Shown one piece after another: positions 1 to 7,005 of a DNA stretch of 16,397 bases. The notes beneath the pieces were generated by a model, which was not told where the DNA came from, made no database searches, and saw only the letters and a list, made by a program, of their open reading frames with translations. The position numbers and the translations under genes are program-made. This DNA comes from Caulobacteraceae bacterium UBA5005 (lineage in GTDB: Bacteria; Pseudomonadota; Alphaproteobacteria; Caulobacterales; Caulobacteraceae). Where the stretch lies: contig DGYN01000135.1 of assembly GCA_002398405.1 (NCBI GenBank), positions 1 to 16,397 on the forward strand. The letters run 5' to 3'. The stretch's first letter is position 1. Every line of letters begins with the position of its first letter.

Positions 1-26
1 CCCGTTGGTCACGGGGGAGGTAGAGG

Positions 27-725
27 TTACGGCTGCAGCCGATACCCGCCGGCTTCTGTCAGCAGAATCCGCGCAGAGCCGGGATCTGGCTCGATCTTCT
101 GGCGCAGGCGGTAGACGTGGGTTTCCAGGGTGTGGGTGGTGACGCCGGCGTTGTAGCCCCAGACCTCGGCCAGCAGTTCCTCGCGGGTCACCGGCTTTTC
201 CCCGGCGCGGTAGAGGTATTTGAGGATCGCCGTTTCCTTCTCGGTGAGGCGCACCTTCTTGGAATCGCCGTCGATCAGCACCTTGCCGGCGGGGCGGAAT
301 TCATAGGGCCCGATGCGGAAGACCGCGTCCTCGCTGGTCTCGTGGCTGCGGAGCTGGGCGCGGATGCGGGCAAGCAGCACCGCAAAGCGGAAGGGCTTGG
401 TGACATAGTCGTTGGCCCCGGCGTCGAGGCCCAGGATCGTGTCGCTGTCCGACGCCGCCCCGGTCAGCATGATGATCGGGGTGGCGACCCCGGACTTCCT
501 CATCAGGCGGCAGGCCTCTCGGCCGTCCATGTCGGGGAGGTCGACATCCAGCAGGATCAGGTCAGCCCTGGTTTCCCGGGCCATGCGCAGGCCGTCGGTG
601 GCGTTGGAGGCCTGGGCGGCGGCGAATTCCTGGTGCAGTTCGAGCTGCTCCATGATCGCGCCCCGAAGCTCGTTGTCGTCGTCGATGATCAGGATGGTTT
701 TCTGCTGCGGCATGACCGGGACCAT
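27..725 (-). CDS. PhoB/OmpR-family response regulator (orphan)
   Basis: This is a two-component DNA-binding response regulator of 232 aa, the usual length for the OmpR/PhoB class. The N-terminal receiver domain (about residues 8-125) shows the acidic pocket IIDDD (14-18), the phospho-accepting Asp60 in LILLDVDLPDMDG, Thr88 in the IIMLTGA strand and the conserved Lys110 in YVTKPF. The C-terminal winged helix (about 135-232) contains the typical TREELLAEVWGY and THTLETHVYRLRQKIE recognition-helix region and ends in GGYRLQP. Once phosphorylated by a partner kinase it should bind promoter DNA as a dimer. No histidine kinase gene is visible nearby. It lies 30 bp downstream of the yggS gene on the same strand. 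The start is uncertain: ATG at 725 or ATG at 713 (MPQQKTILI); neither has a strong ribosome binding site, and the shorter form resembles relatives more. The target genes cannot be read from sequence. Confidence 0.93.
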   Translation of the reverse strand: MVPVMPQQKTILIIDDDNELRGAIMEQLELHQEFAAAQASNATDGLRMARETRADLILLDVDLPDMDGREACRLMRKSGVATPIIMLTGAASDSDTILGLDAGANDYVTKPFRFAVLLARIRAQLRSHETSEDAVFRIGPYEFRPAGKVLIDGDSKKVRLTEKETAILKYLYRAGEKPVTREELLAEVWGYNAGVTTHTLETHVYRLRQKIEPDPGSARILLTEAGGYRLQP

Positions 726-755
726 GCCCCGATTGCGGCGCAGAAAAAAGGCTCA

Positions 756-1424
756 CTAACGCAATGGTGACCGCTCGCCGAACAGGGCCGAGCCGACGCG
801 GACATCGGTGGCCCCAAAGCGGATGGCGGTCTCGTAGTCGGCGCTCATCCCCATGGACAGCCGCGCGAGCCCGTTGCGAGCCGCTATTTTGGCCAGAAGC
901 GCGAAATGCGGACCCGGGGGCTCATTAGCCGGCGGGATGCACATCAGCCCCTCGATGGTCAGGCCATAGGTCTTTTGGCAGGCGGCGATGAAGGCGTCGG
1001 CGCCAGAGGGGATAACGCCGGCCTTCTGTGGCTCCTCACCGGTGTTGACCTGGACGTAGAACCTCGGGGTCCGGCCGAGCGCCTCGGCGGCGTCGGCAAG
1101 GGCTTTGGCGATCTTTTCCCGGTCTACCGTTTCGATGACGTCGAAGAAGGCGGCCGCGTCCTTGGCCTTGTTGCTCTGCAGGGGTCCGATCAAGCGAAGC
1201 TCAAGGCCGTAACGCCTGTCCTGCCAGCGGTTCATCGCCTCCTGCACCTTGTTCTCCCCGAACACGGTCTGGCCCTCGGCCAGCACCGGAGCGATGGCGT
1301 CCCACGGCTGTTCCTTGGAAACCGCCGTCAGGCTGACCGCCGCCGGATCGCGCCCCGCGGCCTTGGCGGCAAGCGCCATCCGCCGCAGGATGTCCTGTCG
1401 GGGAGATAAATCCAAGGATGTCAT
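756..1424 (-). CDS. yggS: YggS/PLPBP family pyridoxal phosphate-binding protein
   Basis: This is a cytoplasmic PLP homeostasis protein of 222 aa, full length for the family, with a single alanine-racemase-like TIM barrel and no second domain. The Schiff-base lysine is Lys37 in LTAVSKEQP. Further family signatures are FGENKVQEA, LIGPLQSNK, VNTGEEPQKAG, the SMGMSADYE loop that holds the phosphate, and the C-terminal VRVGSALFGER. The family has no demonstrated catalytic activity of its own; it binds PLP and loss disturbs vitamin B6 and amino-acid pools. It starts 21 bp after the ntrZ stop codon on the same strand, so it is probably read from the ntrZ promoter. The ATG at 1424 gives the standard N-terminus (LSPRQDILRRMALAAKAAGRDP). 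The symbol yggS follows the E. coli name; PLPBP is the newer protein name. Confidence 0.95.
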   Translation of the reverse strand: MTSLDLSPRQDILRRMALAAKAAGRDPAAVSLTAVSKEQPWDAIAPVLAEGQTVFGENKVQEAMNRWQDRRYGLELRLIGPLQSNKAKDAAAFFDVIETVDREKIAKALADAAEALGRTPRFYVQVNTGEEPQKAGVIPSGADAFIAACQKTYGLTIEGLMCIPPANEPPGPHFALLAKIAARNGLARLSMGMSADYETAIRFGATDVRVGSALFGERSPLR

Positions 1425-1445
1425 GGGGTTAGCCCGAAAGGGCTC

Positions 1446-1859
1446 TTAGAACTTGAAGATCGCGTTGAGCTTCACGCGAGGCGTGACCTGCTCCTTGGTC
1501 TTTTCCTGCAGTCGGGCCGCCTCATCCGGGGCGTCCTTGTCGGCCAGGCCCACCGCGCCGCCCAGGCGGAAAGCCTGGGTGAACTTGTAGTAGGCGCCGG
1601 CTTCGACGTCCTTCAGCCTGATGTCACGGGTCACCGGCTGGTTCATTTCCAGCTTCAGGCCCCACTTCTTCTGGGTGTCGAGCTCGATGATCGATCGGCC
1701 CTGGCCCTGGTCCAGGGCGTAGGCGTCGCGGGCCGTGGCGCGCGCATCGGCGGCCAACGGAGCCTTAGGCTTCGCCTGCGTTTGCGCAAAAGCGCTGCCG
1801 GCGCTTCCGAAAAGCGCCGTAACGACAGTGGCCGCAATGATCAGCCCAGTCCTACGCAT
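1446..1859 (-). CDS. ntrZ: NtrZ-family periplasmic regulatory protein
   Basis: This small exported protein (137 aa) begins with a clear Sec signal peptide: n-region MRRTG, hydrophobic core LIIAATVVTALFGSAG and a likely cleavage after SAFA (near residue 25). The mature part is about 112 aa, charged, and ends in an alternating pattern (VTPRVKLNAIFKF) like a beta strand ending in Phe. I assign it to NtrZ from gene order: in C. crescentus ntrZ is reported just upstream of the DUF3576 lipoprotein, leuS, lptE, holA and parB, which is exactly the order here, and the size and signal peptide agree. NtrZ is described there as a periplasmic protein acting on the NtrY sensor kinase and so influencing NtrX phosphorylation. 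ntrY and ntrX are not in this window. It heads a minus-strand group with yggS and a response regulator. Moderate certainty on the name, high on export. Confidence 0.8.
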   Translation of the reverse strand: MRRTGLIIAATVVTALFGSAGSAFAQTQAKPKAPLAADARATARDAYALDQGQGRSIIELDTQKKWGLKLEMNQPVTRDIRLKDVEAGAYYKFTQAFRLGGAVGLADKDAPDEAARLQEKTKEQVTPRVKLNAIFKF

Positions 1860-1930
1860 CGGTACTTATATGCCCCTCGCCCCCTGCAATCGGAAGGGAT
1901 AGCCCCCCAAATGGCAGGAATTCGTTCCAA

Positions 1931-1959
1931 GCAATAAAAACGATATCACCTGGGGTCAA
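1931..1959 (-). promoter_or_regulatory. Candidate sigma-70 promoter for ntrZ
   Basis: On the minus strand TTGACC (1959-1954) is followed after a 17-base spacer by TATTGC (1936-1931). The -35 hexamer is good and the -10 is weak (three of six matches to TATAAT). Transcription would begin near 1924 and leave an untranslated leader of about 65 bases before the ntrZ ATG at 1859. The leader carries GAGGGG upstream of the start at a distance longer than usual. Confidence 0.3.
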
Positions 1960-1992
1960 CGTTTCCGTGCCCTCATGGCTGCGAATCACCTG

Positions 1993-2073
1993 CGACAAAT
2001 GTCGTTATGTGTCTCTTGAGCCACGCGGCTAAAGACGATTCAGCAATTGGCGGTCCGCCGCCAATGTTATAGA
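1993..2073 (+). promoter_or_regulatory. Candidate promoter and palindromes upstream of the DUF3576 gene
   Basis: The 261-base gap between the divergent ntrZ and DUF3576 genes holds no gene. It has two short palindromes: CGACA-AA-TGTCG (1993-2004) and ATTGGCGG-TCCG-CCGCCAAT (2046-2065). The second overlaps a possible plus-strand promoter with ATTGGC (2046-2051) as -35 and TATAGA (2068-2073) as -10, 16 bases apart. Two GANTC sites, the CcrM methylation motif of alphaproteobacteria, lie at 1983-1987 and 2037-2041. The ATG at 2121 is preceded by a strong ribosome binding site AGGAGAG (2107-2113). What binds the palindromes is unknown. Confidence 0.35.
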
Positions 2074-2120
2074 GCCTTCTCACGAGATTGGGCGGGGCGC
2101 CCTACCAGGAGAGCTAGTTA

Positions 2121-2645
2121 ATGGCGTTTCGTAGTGCAGCGGTTCGACCCGGCCGATGGGCCGCCGGAGTTCTCGTGATCGCGCTTTGCGCCGGTGGGCT
2201 TTCCGCCTGCGCCACCCAGAACAAGGCCGCCGCCGCGGCGCGCACCTTCCAGAGCCAGGAAGCGAGTGAGCCGGGCTTCCGCATTTGGGGCCCCCGTCAG
2301 CCGCGGCCCGCCGCCAACGCCGGCCAGACTCTGGGCGTCAACGCCTATCTGTGGCGCGCCTCGCTGGATACGCTGTCGTTCATGCCGCTGGCCTCGTATG
2401 ATCCCTACACCGGCATCATCAACACCGATTGGTACACCAATCCGGAAAAGCCCGATGAGCGGTTCAAGGCGACGGTCTATGTGCTGGACACCCGGCTTCG
2501 GGCCGACGGCCTGAACGTCGCCATCCACCGCCAGGTGCGCAGCGGGCCCGAATGGGTCAATGCCGCGACCACGCCCGCCACCGAGGAAGCGATCGAAAAC
2601 GCCATCCTTACGAGGGCCCGGCAGATCCGCACCAGCGGGCGGTAA
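2121..2645 (+). CDS. DUF3576 family lipoprotein
   Basis: This is a lipoprotein of 174 aa. The signal peptide has a basic n-region (residues 1-12), a hydrophobic core (AAGVLVIALCAGG) and a lipobox L-S-A-C ending at Cys30, which would be lipidated and anchor the protein to a membrane, probably the outer one. The mature part contains the conserved block GVNAYLWRASLDTLSFMPLASYDPYTGIINTDWYTNPEKPDERFK followed by VYVLDTRLRADGLNVAIHRQV, which I recognise as the alphaproteobacterial DUF3576 family, of unknown molecular function. The ATG at 2121 has AGGAGAG seven bases upstream. It precedes leuS on the same strand, but a 105-base palindromic repeat separates the two, so cotranscription is uncertain. 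Position between ntrZ and leuS agrees with Caulobacter. Confidence 0.9.
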   Translation: MAFRSAAVRPGRWAAGVLVIALCAGGLSACATQNKAAAAARTFQSQEASEPGFRIWGPRQPRPAANAGQTLGVNAYLWRASLDTLSFMPLASYDPYTGIINTDWYTNPEKPDERFKATVYVLDTRLRADGLNVAIHRQVRSGPEWVNAATTPATEEAIENAILTRARQIRTSGR

Positions 2646-2650
2646 ACTCA

Positions 2651-2755
2651 GGGGACTGTTTGAATTTGCAGGGCAAATTCTAACTGTCCCCGACATCCCA
2701 GCGAGCGGCGTCGGGGACAGTTAGAAACCGCTTGCCGCGATTTCAAACAGTCCCC
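2651..2755. repeat. REPIN-like doublet of palindromic repeats
   Basis: The gap between the DUF3576 gene and leuS is filled by two imperfect palindromes in inverted order. The first (2651-2691) is GGGGAC-T-GTT-T-GAATTTGC, a three-base loop AGG, then GCAAATTC-T-AAC-T-GTCCCC, fully symmetric apart from two T:T mismatches. The second (2713-2755) has the same plan, GGGGAC-A-GTT-A-GAAA..., with A:A mismatches and a five-base loop. The two are joined by a 16-base perfect inverted repeat (2679-2694 and 2710-2725), and the outer 14 bases also match (2651-2664 and 2742-2755). This is the architecture of REP doublets (REPINs) mobilised by RAYT-type tyrosine transposases. No RAYT gene is in this window. 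Confidence 0.85.
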
Positions 2756-2767
2756 AAAGCAAGACCC

Positions 2768-5317
2768 ATGGCCCGCTACAACCCGAAAGAAACCGAACCC
2801 AAATGGCGGGCGGCCTGGGAAAAGGCTCAGACCTTCCGCGCGCCCGCGGACCCCGGCGGCAAGCCCAAGTGGTACGTCCTGGAGATGTTCCCCTATCCGT
2901 CGGGGAAGCTGCACATGGGCCATGTGCGCAACTACGCCATGGGCGATGTTGTGGCGCGCTACAAAAAGGCTAAAGGTTTCAACGTCCTGCACCCGATGGG
3001 CTGGGACGCCTTCGGAATGCCGGCCGAGAACGCCGCCATCGAGGGCGGCTCCCATCCCAAGACCGCCACCTACGCCCAGATCGCCAACATGCGCGAGCAG
3101 CTGAAGACCCTGGGGCTGTCCATCGACTGGTCGCGGGAATTCGCGACCTGCGACCCGGAATACTATGGCCAGCAGCAGGCCTGGTTTTTGGCCCTGCTGA
3201 AGGCGGGCCTGGTCTACCGCAAGGAGGCTGAGGTCAACTGGGATCCGGTCGACATGACCGTGCTGGCCAACGAGCAGGTGATCGATGGCCGCGGCTGGCG
3301 GTCGGGCGCGCTGGTCGAGAAGAAAAAGCTCACCCAGTGGTTCCTGCGGATCACCAAATATTCCGACGATCTGATCGAGGGGCTTAAAGGTCTGGACCGC
3401 TGGCCGGACAAGGTCCGGCTGATGCAGGAAAACTGGATCGGCAAGTCCCGCGGCCTGAAGATGAAGTTCCATTTCGCAGGCGAGCGAAAGGGTTCGGTCG
3501 AGGTCTACACAACGCGCCCGGACACCCTGTTCGGCGCGAGCTTCCTGGCCATCGCCGCCGACCATCCGCTGGCCCTGGACGTCGCCAAGTCGGACCCGGG
3601 CGCAGCGGCCTTCATCAAGGGAGTCAAACAGGGCGGAGTCTCGGCGGCCGATATCGAGGCCGGCGAAAAGCTCGGTTACGACACCGGGCTGATGGTCGCC
3701 CATCCCTTCGAAGCGGGTAAGACCCTGCCCGTCTGGATCGCCAATTTCGTGCTCATGGACTATGGGACCGGGGCCATCTTCGGCTGCCCTGGCCACGACC
3801 AGCGTGACCACGATTTCGCCAGCAAATACAAGCTGCCTATCCTGCCCGTCGTCCTGCCGCCGGGGGCGGACCCCGCTGAATTCAGCGTCGCGGGCGAGCC
3901 CTATGTCGGCCCAGGGAAGATCTACAATTCCGCCTTCCTGGACGGGCTGGAGGTCGAGGCCGCGAAGGCCGAGGCGATCGCCCGCATCGAAACCCAGGCC
4001 GACGGCGAGGGCGCGACGGTGTTTCGCCTGCGCGACTGGGGGGTGTCCCGCCAGCGGTACTGGGGCTGCCCGATCCCGGTGGTGCATTGCGCCAAATGCG
4101 GCGTCGTGCCGGAGGACAAGCTGCCGGTGGTGCTGCCGGACGATGTCACATTCGACAAGCCCGGCAACCCCCTGCTGCGCCACCCGACCTGGCGGCACAC
4201 CACCTGTCCCAATTGCGGGGGGAAGGCGGAGCGCGAGACCGACACCCTGGACACCTTTGTCGACAGCTCCTGGTATTTCGCCCGCTTCACCAACCCCGAC
4301 GCGGCGGTCCCGATCGACAAGGCGGCGGCGGATTACTGGCTGCCGGTCGACAACTATATCGGCGGGGTCGAGCACGCGGTCCTGCACCTGCTCTACGCGC
4401 GGTTCGTCACCCGGGCCCTGAAGGACGAGGGCTTCCTGTCGGTGGCCGAGCCTTTCGCCGGGCTGTTCACCCAGGGCATGGTGACCCACGAGGCCTATAA
4501 GAACCGCAACGGCGAATGGATCGAGCCGGCCGATGTCGAGCGGCGCGGCGATGTGGTGGTCGACAAGGAGTTTGGCCAGCCGGTGGTGGTGGTCGGCGTC
4601 GAGAAGATGTCGAAATCCAAGAAGAACGTTGTTGCGCCGGAGGATATTTTCGACGCCTATGGTGTTGATTCCGCGCGGCTTTTCGTCATGTCAGACTCGC
4701 CGCCGGAACGCGATGTGCAATGGTCGACGGGCGGGGTTGAGGGCGCCTGGCGCTTCACCCACCGGATCTGGGGCGAGTACGAAAACGGCGTCCCGCGCGG
4801 CGGGGAGGGCGATGATCCCAAGGCCGTCGAGCTGCGCAAACATACCCACCGCCTGATCAAGGCGATCGGCGATAGCATCGAGCAGTTCCGCTTCAACACC
4901 GGCATCGCGCGGCTCTATGAATTCCTCGGGACCCTGAAGGGCGCCCCGGCCGCCGGCGCGTCTCCCGCTTTGCTGGCCGCGCGGCATGAGGCGCTCTCGG
5001 CGCTGGCGCGGCTGATCGCCCCCTATACGCCACACCTGGCGGAGGAATGCTGGATCAAGGTCGGCGGGCAGGGCTTTGTCGCCGATGCGCCGTGGCCGGA
5101 GTATTCGGAAAGCCTCGCCGCCGAGGATGAGCGCATCCTGCCGGTGCAGATCAACGGCAAGCGCCGCGCAGAGCTCAAGCTGCCGGCCGGCATGAGCGAG
5201 GCCGAGGTCGAGAAGATCGCCCTTTCCGACGAGGGCGTCCTGCGCCACCTTGAGGGTCAGACCGTCCGAAAGGTGATCGTCGTGAAGGACCGCATCGTCA
5301 ACATCGTGGCGAATTAG
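2768..5317 (+). CDS. leuS: Leucyl-tRNA synthetase
   Basis: This class I aminoacyl-tRNA synthetase (849 aa, normal for bacterial LeuRS) joins leucine to tRNA-Leu. The catalytic HIGH motif is present as HMGH (residues 49-52) in PYPSGKLHMGHVRNY and the KMSKS loop is intact at 613-617 (VEKMSKSKKN). Between them lie the CP1 editing domain (about 220-410; the TRPDTLFGA signature and the GCPGHDQRDHDFA region are visible) and a zinc-type insert with CAKC and CPNC pairs. The C-terminal anticodon-binding and tail domains end in VIVVKDRIVNIVAN. I start at ATG 2768 (MARYNPKETEPKW), the family's usual N-terminus; the longer frame from TTG 2732 lies inside the REP doublet and is rejected. The ribosome binding site is weak. 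The stop codon TAG directly abuts an ATG at 5318, suggesting coupling to lptE. Confidence 0.98.
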   Translation: MARYNPKETEPKWRAAWEKAQTFRAPADPGGKPKWYVLEMFPYPSGKLHMGHVRNYAMGDVVARYKKAKGFNVLHPMGWDAFGMPAENAAIEGGSHPKTATYAQIANMREQLKTLGLSIDWSREFATCDPEYYGQQQAWFLALLKAGLVYRKEAEVNWDPVDMTVLANEQVIDGRGWRSGALVEKKKLTQWFLRITKYSDDLIEGLKGLDRWPDKVRLMQENWIGKSRGLKMKFHFAGERKGSVEVYTTRPDTLFGASFLAIAADHPLALDVAKSDPGAAAFIKGVKQGGVSAADIEAGEKLGYDTGLMVAHPFEAGKTLPVWIANFVLMDYGTGAIFGCPGHDQRDHDFASKYKLPILPVVLPPGADPAEFSVAGEPYVGPGKIYNSAFLDGLEVEAAKAEAIARIETQADGEGATVFRLRDWGVSRQRYWGCPIPVVHCAKCGVVPEDKLPVVLPDDVTFDKPGNPLLRHPTWRHTTCPNCGGKAERETDTLDTFVDSSWYFARFTNPDAAVPIDKAAADYWLPVDNYIGGVEHAVLHLLYARFVTRALKDEGFLSVAEPFAGLFTQGMVTHEAYKNRNGEWIEPADVERRGDVVVDKEFGQPVVVVGVEKMSKSKKNVVAPEDIFDAYGVDSARLFVMSDSPPERDVQWSTGGVEGAWRFTHRIWGEYENGVPRGGEGDDPKAVELRKHTHRLIKAIGDSIEQFRFNTGIARLYEFLGTLKGAPAAGASPALLAARHEALSALARLIAPYTPHLAEECWIKVGGQGFVADAPWPEYSESLAAEDERILPVQINGKRRAELKLPAGMSEAEVEKIALSDEGVLRHLEGQTVRKVIVVKDRIVNIVAN

Positions 5318-5950
5318 ATGGGCGCGCGCCGCTCCATTCCCCTTCTCCCCGCAGGGGAGAGGGCTGGGGTGAGGGGAGGCTCTTGCCTGACTTCGCGCCG
5401 GAACGGCGGATCGAAGATCCTCCCCTCCCCTGACCCCTCCCCTGCGGGGAGAGGAGGGCTGAAGCGGGTCGCTGTCGCCGTTGTGCTCATCTTCGCCCTC
5501 CCGCTCCTGGCCGCCTGCGGTTTCACGCCGCTCTACGCCACCTCCGGTGTTTCGTCAGGTTTATCAGCTATTTCCGTCGAGGCGCCCGACGGCCGCGCCG
5601 CCTATCTGCTGCGTGAGAGGCTCGACGATGCGCTGGGCCGTAACCGCAGACTTGCGCCGGTCTATCGCTTGGCCCTGACCGTGGCCGAGACGCGGGAGCC
5701 CAGGGGCCTGGGTCCCGACAACGCCGCAAGCCGCTATGAACTGGCCCTGACGGTCGACTACACCCTCACGGCGGTCGCCTCCGGCGAAGCGGTCAAGGCG
5801 GGACGCCAGCGGGTGCTGATCACCTATGACGCGGTCGCCGCCCCCTATGCCGGCATCGCCGCCCAGTCGGATGGCCAGGAGCGGGCCGCCACCGAGGCGG
5901 CGCGGCGGATCCGGCTGGATCTCGCCGAGCACTTCGCCAACGCAAAATGA
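5318..5950 (+). CDS. lptE: LPS-assembly lipoprotein LptE, N-terminus extended by a repeat
   Basis: LptE is the outer-membrane lipoprotein that plugs the LptD barrel and helps place lipopolysaccharide on the cell surface. The core is typical: hydrophobic segment VAVAVVLIFALPLLAAC with the lipidated Cys67, then GFTPLYATSG, and a C-terminal ...ATEAARRIRLDLAEHFANAK. The whole frame from ATG 5318 is 210 aa, but residues 1-47 are translated from an intergenic palindromic repeat (SIPLLPAGERAGVRG and SPDPSPAGRG are its usual translations). The family-like part begins at Leu48-Lys-Arg (CTG 5459), giving 163 aa, the expected size. No ATG lies between 5318 and the lipobox; CTG 5459 has AGGAGG too close upstream and GTG 5483 would leave a very short signal peptide. 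So translation either begins at 5318, coupled to the leuS stop, or at a non-ATG codon. It overlaps holA by four bases (ATGA). Confidence 0.88.
   Translation: MGARRSIPLLPAGERAGVRGGSCLTSRRNGGSKILPSPDPSPAGRGGLKRVAVAVVLIFALPLLAACGFTPLYATSGVSSGLSAISVEAPDGRAAYLLRERLDDALGRNRRLAPVYRLALTVAETREPRGLGPDNAASRYELALTVDYTLTAVASGEAVKAGRQRVLITYDAVAAPYAGIAAQSDGQERAATEAARRIRLDLAEHFANAK
5338..5457. repeat. Inverted pair of CTCCCCGCAGGGGAG-type repeats
   Basis: Two copies of a GC-rich palindromic unit face each other. A perfect 16-base arm TCTCCCCGCAGGGGAG (5344-5359) recurs in inverted orientation at 5437-5452, and the similarity continues inward with GGGCTGGGGTGAGGGG-like sequence on both sides. The unit resembles a dispersed intergenic repeat common in alphaproteobacterial genomes, recalled from its frequent translation as LPAGERAGVRG. 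It lies exactly between the end of leuS and the family-like part of lptE and keeps the lptE frame open. Confidence 0.8.
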
Positions 5951-7002
5951 TCCTCTCCAAGCGCGCCGAGATCGAACGTTTCTTGAGCGCTCCCGGCGGC
6001 GACATCCGCGCCGCCCTGATCTATGGCCGCGACCGCGGGGTGGTGCGCGAGCGGGCCGATGCGCTCGCCAAAAAAGCCACGGACGATCTCAATGACCCGT
6101 TCAACGTCGCCCTGCTGAACGACAGCGATGTCGCCTCGGATGGCGCCCGTCTGGAGGGCGAGCTTTCGGCCCTGTCCATGACCGGCGGCCGGCGGCTGGT
6201 GCGGCTTCGGCTGTTCGGCGAGAAATCGGCCGGCGACAAGCCGGCCGCCGAGGCCCTCGCTAAGCATCTCGAGGGCGCGCTCAATCCGGACTGCTTTTTC
6301 CTCATCGAGGCCGGAGGCCTGGACCGCACCTCCGCCATCCGGTCGGCCGCCGAAAAGGCCAAGGCCGGGGTGGTCGCCATCCCCTGCTATGAGGACGAGG
6401 TCGGCGACCTCGCCCGCATGACCCGCGAGGCCCTGGCCAAGGACAAGGTCGGGATCAGCAACGAGGCGCTGGAGATCTTCGTTGCGCGCCTCCCCGCCGA
6501 ACGGGGCGTCGCCCGCCAGGAGATCGAGCGCCTTGCGCTCTACGCCGGACCGGGGGCGAGCGCTGTCGTGGGTCCCGACGACCTGATCGGGTTCCTTGGG
6601 GTCGAGCCGGAGGCTTCGCTTTTCGAGGCCGCGACCGACGCTTTCGGCGGCCGGATGGGCGCCGCGCAATTGGCTCTCAGACGCGCAGCGGCCGAGGGTG
6701 AAGGGGGTATACCGGCGATACGCGCCATATCGGGCCACGCCCATCGCCTGAGAAAGGCGCTAACCCTTATGGGGCAAGGGATTGGAGCGCAGGACGCGGC
6801 AAAATCGGTCGGGGTGTTTTGGAAGGCTGAACGGGAGTTTTTGCGTCAGGCGCGGGCCTGGACCCTGGCTCAGCTCGACCAGGTGCAGCCGGAGGTCCTG
6901 GCCGCCGACAAGGCGTGCAAAACCGCCGGAGCGCCGGAGCAGCTCATCGCCGAGCGGTTGGCGCTGACCATCGCGGGGAAGGCGAGGCGGTTGGGGTTGT
7001 GA
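5947..7002 (+). CDS. holA: DNA polymerase III delta subunit
   Basis: HolA is the delta subunit of the clamp-loader complex, which opens the beta sliding clamp and loads it on primed DNA. The protein has 351 aa, normal for the family. Family features include the N-terminal AALIYGRDRGVVRERADAL (22-40), the Walker-like but degenerate first AAA+ domain expected for delta, LNPDCFFLIEAGGLDRTSAIRSAAEKA (112-137), the AIPCYEDE strand (144-151), and the C-terminal collar helices with RAISGHAHRLRKALTLMGQG and a final QLIAERLALTIAGKARRLGL. The start ATG overlaps the lptE stop (ATGA), a translational coupling seen in many alphaproteobacteria. The gene ends against a composite repeat that separates it from convergent parB. 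Confidence 0.95.
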   Translation: MILSKRAEIERFLSAPGGDIRAALIYGRDRGVVRERADALAKKATDDLNDPFNVALLNDSDVASDGARLEGELSALSMTGGRRLVRLRLFGEKSAGDKPAAEALAKHLEGALNPDCFFLIEAGGLDRTSAIRSAAEKAKAGVVAIPCYEDEVGDLARMTREALAKDKVGISNEALEIFVARLPAERGVARQEIERLALYAGPGASAVVGPDDLIGFLGVEPEASLFEAATDAFGGRMGAAQLALRRAAAEGEGGIPAIRAISGHAHRLRKALTLMGQGIGAQDAAKSVGVFWKAEREFLRQARAWTLAQLDQVQPEVLAADKACKTAGAPEQLIAERLALTIAGKARRLGL

Positions 7003-7005
7003 ATT

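Noticed and set aside
2732..2767. Longer LeuS start at TTG 2732
   Set aside because: The extra 12 residues are encoded in the REP doublet and are absent from the family; ATG 2768 gives the usual N-terminus.
2648..4489. 613-codon open frame antisense to leuS
   Set aside because: Long antisense frames are common in high-GC genes; it lacks recognisable domains and mirrors leuS codon structure.
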